Assembly (NCBI GenBank): GCA_035048485.1
Contig: CM068581.1
Coordinates: 62,163,393-62,227,392, forward strand
Length of the DNA stretch: 64,000 nt
Direction of reading: 5' to 3'
Source: Pteria penguin
Lineage: Eukaryota > Mollusca > Bivalvia > Pterioida > Pteriidae
Of the stretch, positions 1-13,601 are shown piece after piece. The stretch's first letter is position 1. The number at the start of each line of letters is the position of its first letter. The notes under the pieces are model-generated. The model was given only the letters and a program-made list of their open reading frames with translations, did not search any database and was not told where the DNA came from. The translations under genes were made by a program, and so were the position numbers.

Positions 1-27
1 AAATTTCTATGTTGTTTTGTTCCACAG

Positions 28-199
28 ATATAAAGTTTATTTTCAAGAAATCTTCCTATCCAGTTTACACATTCTGTCCCCAATGAAATGCATAGGAATA
101 TTAAGAGCTGATCACGCAGTCGACACCTTTCTAATCGTACGCCTTAAGTTGATTGGCAGTCCACGATGGCTCCTATTGTTTCACTCTACGTTTGTACAG
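28..199 (+). CDS. candidate internal exon, unknown gene
   Basis: This is a possible internal exon. It is preceded by a pyrimidine-rich acceptor (TTGTTTTGTTCCACAG) and followed by a near-perfect donor (CAG|GTGAGTTG). Only one frame, starting at base 29, is open; it runs 57 codons and ends exactly in phase at the donor. The other two frames meet stops. The translation is hydrophobic towards its end (SPRWLLLFHSTFVQ) and I recognise no family. Splice-site quality and a frame open to the exact donor are the only evidence. No partner exon with a matching phase could be identified with confidence, and the window edge cuts off the upstream context. It could equally be a chance open frame or untranslated exon. 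Confidence 0.33.
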
Positions 200-2647
200 G
201 TGAGTTGTTGACGGGTATTAGATAGTTTCGTTTGTTAGCTTTTACCTGAGAATGTCACCCTCATTAGGGGTTTATGGATTGTTCCATTTTTATAGAAACT
301 GGACTATTCTAAGTAAATAGTTTTTATTTATGTTTTGATTATTCTAAACTTCTACTGAAAATGGTAATGTTGATGAATAAATTAAAAGCTTCAATAATTT
401 TTTTCTTGCGGATTATGATTTTATTTGATCTTTATCATATATTGATATTTATTGTACGGTTACATCATCCCTTCATCAAGAATGGAACAGTCCCCTCCCC
501 AAAAAAAGTAATGAAAGGGGCGGAGCGTTTTACACCTTTGATACTATCACCTGATTACAGGTGGAAAATCTAATTAGCATAAATGTCCAGCATCTCCCTC
601 CCCTTGAATCAGTCGCCCTTCCTTCTATGTTTATTTGATGGCCTATTAATTCGTCGATCGTCTGCTGGGAAGAATAATGACAATACTCGCCATGTGACTT
701 GTTGGCGTTTAATTCTACAAAGTCTTCCTTTTTTGTACAATTTTCCATTTATTGATCATCAATGTGATGCATGCTAGCAACATTTTGACGCAATAAATAA
801 TATTTATACGTTTGCTAAATGTGCTACTCAATGATAAATAGAGAATTGTCAACCCATATTGAACAAAATTATTCATTTTAAAGGCGTTTTACTTTCGTGT
901 CTATATTTTGATATTTCTTTAGATGAAAACGGCAGAAAAGAGATAAGTTATTGGTCATAAAGATGTTGACTTCATCTTCAAAGAATGCTCCAATCTGTAT
1001 ATTGCGACAAAACATCAAAATAAATCTTATTTCATTCGAAGTAATTTCCATCATTTTTCATTTATAACAAAGAAAGGAACCTTCTTTAGCATACCGACTA
1101 ACCAAATAAAAATCCTAGAGACAGCTACAAAACATTCTCTCGATTTTAAATTCACTTTTATTTTATACATGTGAATCCTTTAATTCGTTCTACTTCACGT
1201 TGATCTAAGGCTTTTCTCGCTCTCCTTTTTCATATACGTTAACGAGTCATTGCAAGTGTAACAACGGCTTTGTGTGTTCACAAGTGTTGCACATTTTATT
1301 GCATTCTTAATCCACATCGTTTGTGATGTTTGATCAGAGGTTTTCTGTAACAGGAATTTAAACTCCAAAAATGTTACCACTAATTGTGTGCTGACTAAAA
1401 GAACCTGCATGATAAAGCTATATTTAAAAAAAAATCAAGAAATTCGAATCAATACAAATTGTAATTTATTTATTTTTTGTGAATTCATTTTTTATTTCTT
1501 CTGTATCATAAAAGTGCGTTTACATCCTTATGTTGTGGGGATCTGATTGTGGTATTTTATTCCCATTTTCAAAAAGAACGCAATGCATCATGAATTTTAA
1601 TAAATAGCGCATCAAAAAAACATTTCTTATGCAAATAAAGGTTATGTAAAATAAACAGGGTGAGAAATTTGATGTACCATGTAATTCGCACCTTCGCCAA
1701 TGTAAAATAAAATTAAGGATAGAAGAAAAGAAAATTAATTCATTCTACCTCAAATCCGAGTTAAGATTTATCATGTCTGAACGAAATTTAACCCCGAACT
1801 GACATCAAAGTTTCAATTTTAAACGAGTGAAATTGAAATATTATAGAAGATTAAAACATTATAATGAAAAAATAGTTTGTTTGGGTGATCCGACTTTTAG
1901 AATAAGAATAAACTGAAACTGAGAAGAGGCAGTTATCTCCTGACTAGATGGAATAAGCAAGAGGCCATGACGGGTATAGATCACACACCTGAGCTTGCTA
2001 TATACCCGAGCAAGTATGAAATTTACATGACCACAGGTGATTTTATCTTATCTGAAACGACGAAACGATGACTTCAAAAACTGAGAAATCAACACTTGGT
2101 TTTGTATGAGAAGATTTAAGGATCATGGTTTAGAACAATGGTCGGAGATTGTCCCCTTCTACTTGACCAATGGACGGGACATAATACGAGATCGTCATGA
2201 AAACAGTTATCAGATAAGGTTTTCTATCCCCTCCCCAGTAACCCACAGGGCCGATAACTCTTCGATAACATTTCTTCCGTATACCATGTAGCCAGGTTAG
2301 TTTGGACAGCGATTTACAAAGGTGTTAGAAAGCTAATAGAGATCAAAGAAATTATGGTACACTATAAATATTTTGATCCGTTATTAATATGATAGCAAAG
2401 AGGATTTCGATGTTTTCTTTTTTCGTTTTTATCGATATGCTTTGATCTTACACGGCTTCTTTTTTGTTCATCTCGGAAAAAATACACATCAGGGTTTCAT
2501 TTTTGACCGAAATGTGAAAATCATTCGATAAGATGGACATAGATATCCTTTCGCTCACTGAAAATTCTGTTTCAGAGAATGTACGTAAAATATATAATTA
2601 GTCTGTGAAAGAATGCTGCAAGGCGAACCTAGAATGTCTCTGGAAAG
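200..2647. other. unique AT-rich stretch, no gene seen
   Basis: No convincing coding or RNA feature was found. Short open frames at 530-748 (-), 1195-1410 (-) and 2106-2291 (+) have no supporting splice context. At about 1925-2035 there is a weak resemblance to a dispersed bivalve repeat containing an AAGAGGCC...CACACCTGAGC pattern, too decayed to delimit. Confidence 0.4.
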
Positions 2648-2738
2648 TACCTCGATGTAGTATTTTCTATGAAACCAGCAATTAAAAAGGTACTACCTCA
2701 ATATGGCATTTTCTATGAAACCAGCAATTAAAAAGGTA
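2648..2738. repeat. two-copy tandem duplication, 46-bp period
   Basis: The string ATTTTCTATGAAACCAGCAA and the bases after it occur at 2662 and again at 2708. The left half of the unit (TACCTCGATGTAG against TACCTCAATATGG) has begun to diverge. A polypyrimidine/poly-T tract follows at about 2775-2817. Confidence 0.85.
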
Positions 2739-3857
2739 GTTGAATGGTTTCTTTGTTTTAGGGTTGGGGCTGGTTTCTTTCTTTCTTTCTTTTTTCTTTT
2801 TTTTTTTTTTTTTTTTGGTACTTTGTGTCGTTTACAGTCAATCGTAAAATGGAAGGAGACTTTAAGCGACCTTTTAAATGTAGTGGCAATTATGAAAGCA
2901 GAGTTGACAAATATTTATGACATTCTCTGTTTAACAGATAATAGATACGCTTCCTAAATATCGACTTCGCTTAAGGACGGCCATAACCCTTAAAAATCTA
3001 ATAAATTTGCAAACTGTTGCAGGCTGCATCATTTTTCATCCAAACACTTGAAAAAGTGAATCAATTTCAGCTATATACCTGACATGAAAGAAACAACGTT
3101 GTGTGGGATTGATCAATGCTAATTACATTTACTTAAATTTTTACCTGCAACATATTGCAGTAGAAGGTAATTTGAGCACTTTACCTGTTTTCTGACATGC
3201 AGACTATTTTGTTAAAAAGTAACGGAAAATGAGACTTTCTAATCAATTTATCGGGTTCGGGATTCACCTATTCTTGAAAGTTACCGTGCATGTTGTAAAA
3301 TATTGATAGATTGTGTATACTTTAAAAGCAAGTATTATCCTATCAAAGATTTATATCGATGATAATAAAACATATGTAACATATTTAATTGAATATTTCT
3401 AGGGTTGTCCTGACTCTGATCCCGAAAATTTATTTCTCAAGCTTGAGGGAATGTTGGCGTTTTATAAAATGATAACGGTGAAAAAGATCGATGTGGCTTT
3501 CGCTTTGGCAGTACTACTACAAAATCATCCCACACAAAAATTGTTATGAGAGTGATTTTATCAAAGATGAATTTTCGTCTCATTTTCATTTTTCTTTTTT
3601 TTCCAGTTTTACTTTCTTGGATTCGCCATTTTGAAATGTCCATTTCATAATAACTTAAACCATATATATATTAAACCATATTACTTAGACGACCAAGTGT
3701 TTTCAAATTAGTGCAACTTTAAAGTGCACAAAATGTCAGAGAATTGTGTCAGTTGAGAAATTCCTTTATTTTGCCAGCAAACTAACAGCCACAAGTATCT
3801 AATTCACTCTGTGTAACATGACTTACTCACCAATGTATTAATAATAGTGAATTGTGT

Positions 3858-3933
3858 TTTGTATATATTGTATATATGTATTGTGTATATGTATTGTATA
3901 TATGTATTGTATATATGTATTGTATATATGTAC
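3858..3933. repeat. 13-bp AT-rich minisatellite
   Basis: About five copies of a 13-bp unit resembling GTATTGTATATAT. It is followed by ATAAAGAATTGAATTGAATTG at 3959, a short (AATTG)n tail of the kind that ends some SINE/LINE insertions; no body of such an element could be recognised upstream. Confidence 0.8.
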
Positions 3934-6572
3934 ACTGATATACCGTATGGTATAAAGCAATAAAGAATTGAATTGAATTGGTTCTAATTGCGAGCGTGTA
4001 AATTGACATTCATTAATATTGTACTAGCCGACTAAGCACATTGCACTGCATTACATTAAGTGCCTTATAAATAACACGTCAAACATTCGCACATAAATAT
4101 CATCGCCATACAAATGTGTGATTTTATCTAACATTGTTAATCAACTGCAAGTCACTTCTCGGAAGGTCTTACGAGATTGTTAAGAACTTTTCGCAACTTT
4201 CAACCGATTTTTTTTTATCAAAAAATGGGGTACAAGAACTGAAAATTATTAAATCTATACTAATGTTTTTCAACCCCCCCCCCCCCCTTCCCCCTATATA
4301 TACTTATATATAACACCATTTCATATATTTGCATCATGGAATTTTAAGTCAAATTCTATCTAGGTAAAAGTTACGAAGATTCCTTAAAAATTTCGTGAAA
4401 ACTTTTATGAAATGCTTTACAGGGTCATTACAGAAAGTGTCTACTGAGTGGATAAGAGGGATTTTGTCCCAAACTTTTTAAAATGAGGCGCTGTGATATA
4501 ATACTCCGGATCCACATCCCTAAAATCGCCATAAAATTGCTTTAAATATAAAATAATTTAGAAAAAGGTAAAGAGAGAGTAACTATAACAGTCTATATGA
4601 GTTATTCTCTTCTCGTATGTATCCATGATTTTGGTATAGGGTATCAGTCGGGGATTCAGGGGAGATAAGACCGAGATATGTCACTTTAATTAATATTTAC
4701 CTGGGTGTTAAGACCAGGGTGTGAGGTGTGACCCCCTGTGAAGAGGGGTAGATAGTGTCAGAGCTTCTGTTTATCAACGATCTTCCGTCTTCCTGTATAT
4801 CGCAAATAAGACAGGTGCGAAAGACAACCATCAACTTAATTAATTAATTGATTTAATCCGAAGAAATTGATTTGTTTGAAAATGACATTACATGTATAAA
4901 TACACGTATAAATTTCGTAATTAGTACCCTAATGACATACTGAATTACCATCCAAATACACAGGTAAATCATGCGCTGAAGTATCATACAGGCATAAGAA
5001 AAACTCGCTTTGAAGATAACATAATTATATACATATACATATGTAATTATCTTTTTGAAATTTCATAGATCCTTAATTTCTTAACCCCCCCCCCCCTCCC
5101 ATTTCATTCAAAATGACCCAAGGCTTCAATCGTCAAAGGGAATGGCGATCGACCCGTCACTTAAATAAGATAACTTTCTCTTTAATGTATTTTTTAATTT
5201 TTCTAAGCAGAGAAATGGAAATTAAATTGTATAATAAAAATCTACGATTCTAAACCTCTACCATTGCTCTGCATTTCTTTTTTCAGATGACATTAAAGTA
5301 CGCAGCTACAATTTTCAGTGTATCATTCAAAACAAAAATGCGAATATGCTGTTAACGTAGAAATATTAAAAGCTCGAGAAATAAAGAGATGAGTGTCAAA
5401 ATATTTCATAAATTTCAGCGCGTGTGGACCACCTCTGGTTTACCTGACATTTATACCTATGTGTGCTATGAAACATAAGACTGGCATATGCTGGTTTCAC
5501 ACCCCGGCCTTTAGCAGGTTTACTGCTTGTATCAATTATGGTACTGATTTACTTGAAACTTGGTGTGTGTCACTTCGGAAGTTTATAACTCTCTTGCAGA
5601 TACTAACATCGTAAGATCAAGAAGTGCGTCTTCCGTCTTGAATTAATGATATTGAAGCGAAAGGTTAGTTTCATTTTTAGGAGTTTCTGTTTATAATTTG
5701 AAACATACCGACAAGCAGGATAGTATGGTAGGGTCGGGTGGTGGTGGTGGTGGTGGTGGTGATTCCATTAGTAATGCATATTCTTAATGATTATATAAGT
5801 CTAAGACAGTATACGTTATTTAACTAGGACATACTCTACCATTATCAATAACTGTACGCTGTATAAACATTGTCGCCCCACTATCTCTGCACTAAGATGT
5901 AGTTCGGGGAAAGTCAATAAAATTAAAATCGAATCGCAAAATATAGCCACAAACGGTGATTGAATGCGAGATAACATCAGATATCGGTCGTCTATAGATA
6001 AACAATAGATTTGTGAGTAATCTATGTTTACACCAAATGTATGTCTTATGTACCTCTTGTTATTTAATACACATTCACCCATGTAATGAATGCTTTTAAA
6101 TCACTTTTACAGTTACATGTATCATAGTCATAACATCTACCCATGATACAAATGTAAATTTTATATGTCATCTATGTCCTCCCTTTCATCACAAACGATA
6201 AAAAAAAATTAATCCCATTTAGAGTATTATGCTGCTGCTCAACAAATATTTCTCTGCGCGGATGTTTTCCCGCGTGGTCGTATCCACGCTGCCGCCGCGA
6301 CTAGAAATTGAGAAGTGATCAAGTGGCCGTTTTACCTGAGACCAGGTGTGTGGAGACCAAGCAAATACACAACTCAAAGTGTTCAAAAGTGGATTCGAAA
6401 ACAAAAAAAGTAGCAATATCATCCCAGACGTGATGGTTTCCTCAATGTGAACAAACAAAACCGTTGATTTTTATAAAATGTTATATTTTCTCTTCAGGTC
6501 TAAATGAAATCAATTAGGCGTTATTGATAAGGAAGCCAGGGCAACTAATGTGGTAAAGCAATCCTGAGGTAT
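3934..6572. other. AT-rich stretch with simple repeats only
   Basis: Holds poly-C tracts at about 4273-4288 and 5085-5096 and a (GGT)n microsatellite at 5736-5762. A possible hydrophobic frame at 5419-5517 has an acceptor-like start but only a poor donor (GTTTAC). Nothing else is supportable. Confidence 0.4.
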
Positions 6573-6790
6573 GTTCAGACCTCTTCTGTGATCTCCAGTC
6601 TGATTGCTGGCGTCTCCAGCGGAAAGCCATCTCCGCTGTCAATGTCCTCAAACAACGGATACAAGTGATAGCACGATAGTAGTTTAAACCCAAACCGGAC
6701 ACACAGAAGCCATGAGAGGGCCCTATTTATCTTCCATCTCGCCATAGACTCTTGAAGCAAGCCGCTTAGTGATATAAGATGTAATTGCAA
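6573..6790 (-). CDS. open frame, possible terminal exon, unknown
   Basis: A minus-strand frame ends in TGA at 6573-6575. Its last 25 codons (ending SGDGFPLETPAIRLEITEEV) are markedly more GC-rich and more acidic than the surrounding DNA, which is why I list it. The upstream part is open for 71 codons from an ATG, but any splice acceptor is unclear; the best candidate is near 6737. I do not recognise the product. A second minus frame overlaps it. No polyadenylation signal is clearly tied to it. This may be a real 3' coding exon of a minus-strand gene or a chance frame. Confidence 0.2.
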
Positions 6791-8082
6791 ACCAATTCTA
6801 TAAATATATTTTGATCTTTTTTTTTATCAAGGAATAATTATCTTCTACGTTTTGTTCATTTTGAAGTATTCTGAATTTTCATTTATTTATTTATTTACAA
6901 CAATGTAGTTATTTTTACTATTTTCATCTAATTTATGTTACAAACCTGCATATATTTATATTTTATTTTATTTATTATTTTTCATTGTTTTATTTTTGCG
7001 AAAAGGGCTTGTGAATGTCATTGCAGCTTGTTCATATTAAGATAGACACAATATTAAAATAAAAACATATCTAAACTGCAATATAATCTATCATATATCT
7101 TTAAACCAGATTTGAATACTGCATGCTTTAATTATTAAATAAATATGGCATTTATGTATCATGGATCATTCTGTATTACAAATATCTTATTGTCATTCTT
7201 CAAAAATATCTTTCCGCAACGATTTCTTCGTTTTATGTATTTTCTACTTTTCAATCATTTTATTGAAATAGGATCCCATCTTTTATAAGATGAATGCAAT
7301 CATTGTTTTTAAACCATGACTACTCAAATGGTGATTGGTCAATGAAGACCACGTGATTAGATTATAAAATAGATATCATCTGATTGGTAGATAACACTTG
7401 TGCGTTTATTGACCTGAAATGTATCTCTTTCTAAACAGAATTTTAAAAATTCAGAAACGTTACCATGGGTGGGATACGATAGCGATATTATCAATTGTAT
7501 GCAATTATAATTGATTCAATCAAAATAATTCGATACTTAAGGAGATCGTATCGTATTAATCTGATTATCCTTGCAACCCCATGAAAAGAAAGCGTTAACG
7601 ATATCAACAAAAATCAAGTGATGCATCTTTCAAACATGAATGAAATAGCAGTTTTAAAGTACGGCAATGCAGATCCTTTATAACTCCCGAAGTTAAAAGA
7701 TATATTCCTTATATCACTTGACACTAAAGATTTTGCAGATTAGAGAGCGAAATTAATTGATGCTTCATTGATGGTAAAAAGGAAACTTAACTCACAGAAT
7801 CGATAACGTACGTCTAAATTCAGCTTTTACATATTTATGATTTTCATTAGATGCAGTTTTATCAATGATATAGTCCTGATTTTTGCAGAAGAAACATCCT
7901 GATTTCTAAATAGATTAAATGTATTCAAAAATATACTTTAGTGTGATCTTTAATCAGATTATATCAAAAGGTCATTTCACTTTAGTTTATTAAGCTTTAA
8001 GTTCACCTGTTCCATCACACACCATATGCTGTGTAATAGTTCTTGATATGAATGTTTTCTGCTACAATTTCCGTCTAATCAG

Positions 8083-8212
8083 CGATGAAATCTCGCAAAA
8101 ACTCGCGGGAATGATATCTTCACTGCAGGACAGACATGCGCACTTTCATTTTGCCAACATCTCCGTTGAGTTTCAGCTCGTAAACTATATCACGCATTTT
8201 GACACGTTATGA
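8083..8212 (+). CDS. candidate terminal exon, unknown gene
   Basis: A strong acceptor (CTACAATTTCCGTCTAATCAG) precedes a frame that, after one linking base, runs 42 codons to TGA at 8210-8212. The residues are well mixed (for example DEISQKLAGMISSLQDRH). The segment is GC-richer than its surroundings. Against this, the minus strand of the same segment also carries an open 25-codon frame, and no upstream exon with the required phase was found. The product is not recognised. Confidence 0.25.
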
Positions 8213-9546
8213 TTTCGCGTGATAAGCTAATGCCCTTTATGTATCTTATCTTTAAACTTCCTCTAATTTTTCTATATCAAAGTCAAAAGTCAAGCAGGGA
8301 ATGGCGATATCAGAATTTGACTTTTTGGTTTCCTATGATATTGTACAAGATTTATTCATCCTACAAAGGTTTTTACATTTTCATCGTTGATCGTCTTCTA
8401 GATACCGAGATTTACACATTTTTGTGACTATTTCTTTTTCGCCACATATATTTTACACTTCATTTGAAATAAATCGGACATAAAGATAGCTTAATACGCA
8501 TGATTTAAGGCGCGAACTTGTGGATTACCTCATAGATTTCTGTTAATCGAAGGAGGAAAAGGTAACTCTATATTTGATATCGTTATCGGGAGCCATATTA
8601 CGTGAACACCTAATACAAATGTACATCAATGCTTACACTTTGTGGCGCTAAGTACTTTGTTGATTAAAATCATGTATACTTATTTCTTGTAATTAAATTG
8701 CTATACGATTCATTTCAAGTTCATGTCAGCTGACGTGAAGAGCATTTTCAACGTTATCCATTGAACAGAAAAAAGTAATATATTGAATATTTAGCATGTA
8801 CATGTAATGAAGATTTTAACTAGTGATGAATTACTTGATAGATTAATAAAAATAATAAAGATGAATAATTCAATAAATAAATAAATAAATAGATAAAGAA
8901 ATAAATGTAAATAAATAAATGCATTTAATCAATCTAATTGAAATCAGACCTCTAATTCGTTCCCGTTTACTGATAAGTCGCGATTATCAGAAACGGCGAG
9001 CGAAGTAGGGGTTTGGTTTTAATCAGATTGGCATTTAATAAAGACAGAGGAGAGGACAGGAGAAAGAAAAACATCTAATAATAATAATAATGATAATGAT
9101 AAAGTAACTATATACAAAGAGCATACTTTTTCATTACATGTATTTATATTAACTCGGTAAAGAATTATGACAAGCCCAACCTGAGGTCTCCCAGTCTTGA
9201 CAGCTTTTTGTGCTACAACCACTTCGGGAATCTTCGGTGTCCGAATTTACAGCATCTTCGGAATCCACGGACTCCTTTTCTAAACTCATATCTGGCATTA
9301 TTATCACAAATATCTGTATACAATACAGATATTTACAAGTAGATTAACATAAGCAATGATGTGTTGAATCCGTTTGTTTTTGAAGCAGTGTGCTCATAAG
9401 TTTTTATTCCGTGTTTTATATGTTAGGGTAAATACAGGATCACTGGAGTGAAACGGGTAGCCAATTCAGTGACTGTCTCATCTGGGTATTATCTGATAAA
9501 ATATCCCTGTACAACTATTACGGTGATGTTCATTTTGCATTTAATT
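8213..9546. other. no clear gene; (AAAT)n at 8872-8921
   Basis: Mostly unique AT-rich sequence with an imperfect (AAAT)n run at 8872-8921 and a short (AAT)n run at 9078-9100. On the minus strand, 9213-9310 reads as an acidic, serine-rich open stretch (VDSEDAVNSDTEDSRSG). Its donor would be a poor CAG|GTTGGG, so it is not called as a gene. Confidence 0.4.
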
Positions 9547-9578
<32 letters not shown>

Positions 9579-9600
9579 GAAAGAAAGAAAAAAGAAACGA
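9547..9600. repeat. (CA)n-poly(A)-(GAAA)n compound microsatellite
   Basis: Direct read: a short CA run passes into about 20 adenines and then GAAA units. A similar poly-A/GAAA tract lies at about 10838-10868. Confidence 0.9.
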
Positions 9601-10929
9601 AAATTTTTGAAGATGTATGTTTAAGGGGAGATTATTTTAATTGTGTGGTCGTTGTTGTTTTAGAAATTAATTTATTCTCAAAGATTCATATGAACCTTTT
9701 TCGCGATTTAAAAAATATTCATGAACTGTAGGGAGAGTTTTATTTAAACTTTTTAATTCTTCATCGCATCAATTTAACAAGGAAAGTCCGACAGTTTATA
9801 TTTTTCAAGTTAATTGTTCAATTTGTACCAATTTTCGCTAAATATGACCCACAAATTATCGAACAAAAATTCTCTCAAAACATTAAAATATTTTCAATAC
9901 CGTTGTTAATATCGATTAAGAGAAATATATGTCTCACGCTATGTTAATGACCCGCCATTATCAAAACATTTCTTTCTTGAACTATAATATATCTACAATC
10001 AAGCAAGGAAAGCGTTAAATTTCCTTTCCTTTAATTCATTGGCAAATTATAAAATATATGAAATGAGACTCAAATTGGAGAGATATAATGGAGGCGATAT
10101 CATTTTCTTCAGTTAAAGAGACAGTTCATTTCACTTGGTTCTCAGGTTTTGCTTTTCATAAAAAAAGTTCAAGGCACTTCGGAGTAAATTTGCATGCCTA
10201 TCGATACTTTTCAAAATCGAAATGAAAATGATTGCTTTTGAAAACATCCTGTTTGTTTGATTCATTCATGAGTGTTGCAAATTTCAGATTAAGTCTAATT
10301 TCCAAAACTTGGGACTGGTAAGATAAATGGGAAGGCAGGAAAATAAACCCTATTTACCGCCTATAATTCTCTAATGACACGACAAAATTAGATCTCAACT
10401 ATGGCGGATCCAGAAATTAAGTATGACTCTTAATTATAAGTCATTTAAAACTGAAAAAAAAAAGAAATAGGAGGGAAATTTCTTACATATGATATAGATA
10501 GCTTGACCAAAACTTCAGCGATTTCCGACCCAAGTCAGAATTGAACGGTGCTTATGAGAAAAATCTTCCCTATCTTTTCCTGCCTGACTTTTGGTTTCAC
10601 ATGAAAATACATTGCATACACTTATACAGTCATACCACCTTTTGTTTCTACTAGATTTAGACTTCTCAGAATTCATATGTGCACACTACTGTAGATAGGA
10701 ATAATAGATCGGAAGAAAGGATAACATTTAATTGTTTTTAGTTAATGAAACAATGCCATCCGTTTTGGAATTTTAAAGCCCTCTTTCTTTACTAACAGCT
10801 CGATGTCATCCCGTCATATTTACGCAAACTAAATATTAAAAAAAAAAAAAAAAAAGAAAGAAAGAAGAAGTAAAATAAACAAACTAAAATACATGAACAA
10901 AATAATAATAAAATCCACAACGGTTCCGC

Positions 10930-11040
10930 CTACTGCCATTTGGGGCGTTCTGCAAGATGTCTTAGCCTGGTCACAGCAACTGTTCCTAGCACTGTGTAGG
11001 GAATGATCAGTGAAAAGCGTTCCTCCCCGTCTTTAAACCA
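10930..11040 (-). CDS. candidate terminal exon, unknown
   Basis: On the minus strand a good acceptor (CTTTGCTTGTTCATCCCAG) is followed by 36 codons and a TAG. The translation starts WFKDGEERFSLIIPYTVLG and ends RHLAERPKWQ. GC content is well above the local level and residue composition is protein-like. I cannot name a family. The plus strand of the same segment also has a 29-codon open frame, so it may be a conserved non-coding repeat rather than an exon. Phase zero at the acceptor; no matching upstream exon identified. Confidence 0.25.
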   Translation of the reverse strand, partial: WFKDGEERFSLIIPYTVLGTVAVTRLRHLAERPKWQ

Positions 11041-11893
11041 CTGGGATGAACAAGCAAAGCATATTGTTCCACAAAACCTGGGTTTTCTTCTTTTTTAAAT
11101 GATAACAAGCCGCATTAAGTAAGATAATGACCACGTTGTGGTCGTAAATTCTTATTAAAGATGTTTTAAGTGACTTTTCAATAAGACCTGACAGCGATTA
11201 CATGTGATTGGATATGGGGTGCTCCTTTTGTATTGGAAGCCATGAATTCTGAATTTCAAGTCATAGGACCGTGTTTTATGATGGTGTTAATCTGACTGTA
11301 GGAGTTACTGATTGTATTTGTGGTCGTCGTCTCTTAGAGTTAATCCTTTTTTCTTTTTTCCCTATGCAGTGATAAACTTTTTGTTTATAAATAAACAGTT
11401 CTCTTCTTTTACAAACATCTGGTTTGCTATTTATTCTAAATTACTTTTATTTGAAATTTACCCTTTCATCCGAAACACCCCCCCCCCCCAAAAAAATCAG
11501 GTCGTCAGTGATCAAATAATGTGAAAAAGAAATTGTACCCAATGATACATTTACGATTCCTATTTCATTCAACAACAAAGGGTTGCGAAATCGTATAAAC
11601 AATCTTTCTAGTTCGAAAAAATAAGTGTTTACATCTTACAAAGTAAACGGCTTTTTAAAACAAAAGGAGTTTCTAAACGGAGGTAATTGGATCCGGTACC
11701 GCTTTTTCACGCCCATCTGATTTGTAACTATAGTATCACTTTCAGATAGCTTTCCCCGTTTGTTTCATGAGAATCTATTCGATTTTTGTCTTTTTCTGGT
11801 GGACTTCTCAAGTTATATTCCTCCAGGATAAGATATAAATTAGAGACAAAGTTACTAGTAACACCTATTGGTTAAACAAGACACTGGTATTTT
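11041..11893. other. no gene seen
   Basis: Unique AT-rich DNA with a short poly-C tract at about 11479-11490. Nothing supportable. Confidence 0.4.
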
Positions 11894-12040
11894 CAGTAGT
11901 GGATTCAATCATTTTCGTTAAAAGACCGAACTGCAACATAATCTCGAGAAAGTAAGATGAAGGTAATTCAAACTTCTTATTGTCTTATGATTATGCTCTT
12001 GGACAAAATAAGCTCGACTGGCTTTTCAGATCCGCCACTG
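11894..12040. mobile_element. diverged short TIR element (GGCGGATC family)
   Basis: The left end CAGTAGTGGATTC and the right end GATCCGCCACTG are inverted copies of the termini seen in four better copies of this family (18787, 39318, 40548, 58380). No target-site duplication survives. The interior is AT-rich and lacks the G- and C-runs of the other copies, so the call rests on the termini and the matching length (147 bp). Confidence 0.45.
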
Positions 12041-13601
12041 ATCCGATGTACGTGGCATTCGAGACGATTTCACTTGTTTTTTATCTAGCAATAAAAGTGA
12101 AAAGAAGTTAATTTAGTTTCGTATTTTCTTTCGTCTCAGGTGAAAAAACAGTTTACACGGGGATGATTTGTGACGGCGTAAAATTATAGGTTTCACGACC
12201 ATCCAGAATCCGTCTTAAAAAGGGTCTGAAAGAGGTTAGTAAATGGAAAGAAGATAAATTAGGTAACATTAAACTGAGATATAGGCCCATAGTGACAGAA
12301 AGGGAGCTAAGCACAAGAATAAAACGATACCTGATGCTATGCAAATGATTTTAGCGAGAAATAGAACGTAATTATAGACTGCATTTCCTTTCAAATGCAC
12401 AGGTTGAAGAGGATAAATTTGTCTTGAAAATGCAATATGCCAGCATTCTATCCTTTACTCGCTCGGGCTCTTAAAATGTGGTCGGCAACGTCACTTATAT
12501 CCTGAGGACATTGTAACAGGAGACTCCTTTGCAGCAGTATTTGTAAAACAATAAAAAGACTTTCAAATGTTAGAATCATTTCCTCATGGAACATCCATTG
12601 GTTTGATTTTAACAGTTCGCCCATCAGTTAAAGTAGAATAATGGAAAACCAACACATACTGAAAGTCATATAAAAGATGATTGATAATGGATCTGTGAAA
12701 ATCATGAATTTCATCATGGATTCAACTAAATGGAAACTGATTTCTAAGTTTTACCCGGGCATTTCATGACATCAATATTCCAGTGACAAAAGATTGACCA
12801 TTTTGAATATGTCTTAAACTGTATCAAATATTTAAACATGGAATGAATGTATGTATATCAGGTACTTTTATCACATGAAAAGTTTTAATAAATCTTACAA
12901 AGAAATTGGAGTGTTCTTAACATAATTTACGATAAGTTTAAGAAAATGTATGGCTGAACAAAAGGTTTACACATTCATAATTTGTTACGTGTAAAATCAG
13001 ATACATACATTCTTTTTCACATAGATTGGTAGAAACAATAATTCTAGATAAATATGTTACAATTTGATCTAGATGAACTTTATAGACCTTGACACCGGAG
13101 TTTGTTTTAAGTATCCAATACTTTTAAATAAAAGGAGGACACTTGTTTTCAAACGTCCTCCCTTCACTTTTTTCACTTGATCCGCTTTCAGTGCTGAATA
13201 CACACTATTCTCACCCTCAAATTTCAATGTTTTTATCTCAAATATTGTTGACGAGATCGCAATGAGTCTCAAAGTTAACGAAGTCTCATGGGTCAATGCA
13301 TCCAGTCATAGAATCATCTAAGCGGTTTTTGTTACCACGTCTCACTTATCCCCTTCAAACATCTTTCAGCATCGATTTACATCAGACCTCGAACAAAGTA
13401 AATTTCTATATACTGTGCCTCCTTTTAAAAACTCTCATTAAGTAAAAACAATCTTTTAACAAAAGTACAAATACAGAGTTTTATCTTCAGTACGCATTTG
13501 TTTATATCTGCACAGCTTTTTCAACCGCCCTGTTCCCTTTGACCCTCACAGCATATCCATTACAACATGTACTTTCAAATGTAACAATTTGTTCAGAGAG
13601 T
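12041..13601. other. no gene seen
   Basis: Unique AT-rich DNA. A minus-strand frame ending in TAA at 12153-12155 follows a good acceptor (CTAACCTCTTTCAG) but encodes only 23 residues. Too short to call. Confidence 0.35.

Noticed and set aside
7330..7375. CCAAT-, E-box- and TATA-like cluster as a promoter
   Set aside because: No transcript, exon or initiator could be linked to it, and such AT-rich motifs are common here.
9213..9310. Acidic minus-strand open stretch resembling an exon
   Set aside because: The donor is poor (GTTGGG), and the plus strand of the same segment reads equally well as an open frame.
11760..11834. Hydrophobic frame after a good acceptor
   Set aside because: The only matching downstream site is CAG|GATAAG, which lacks a GT donor.
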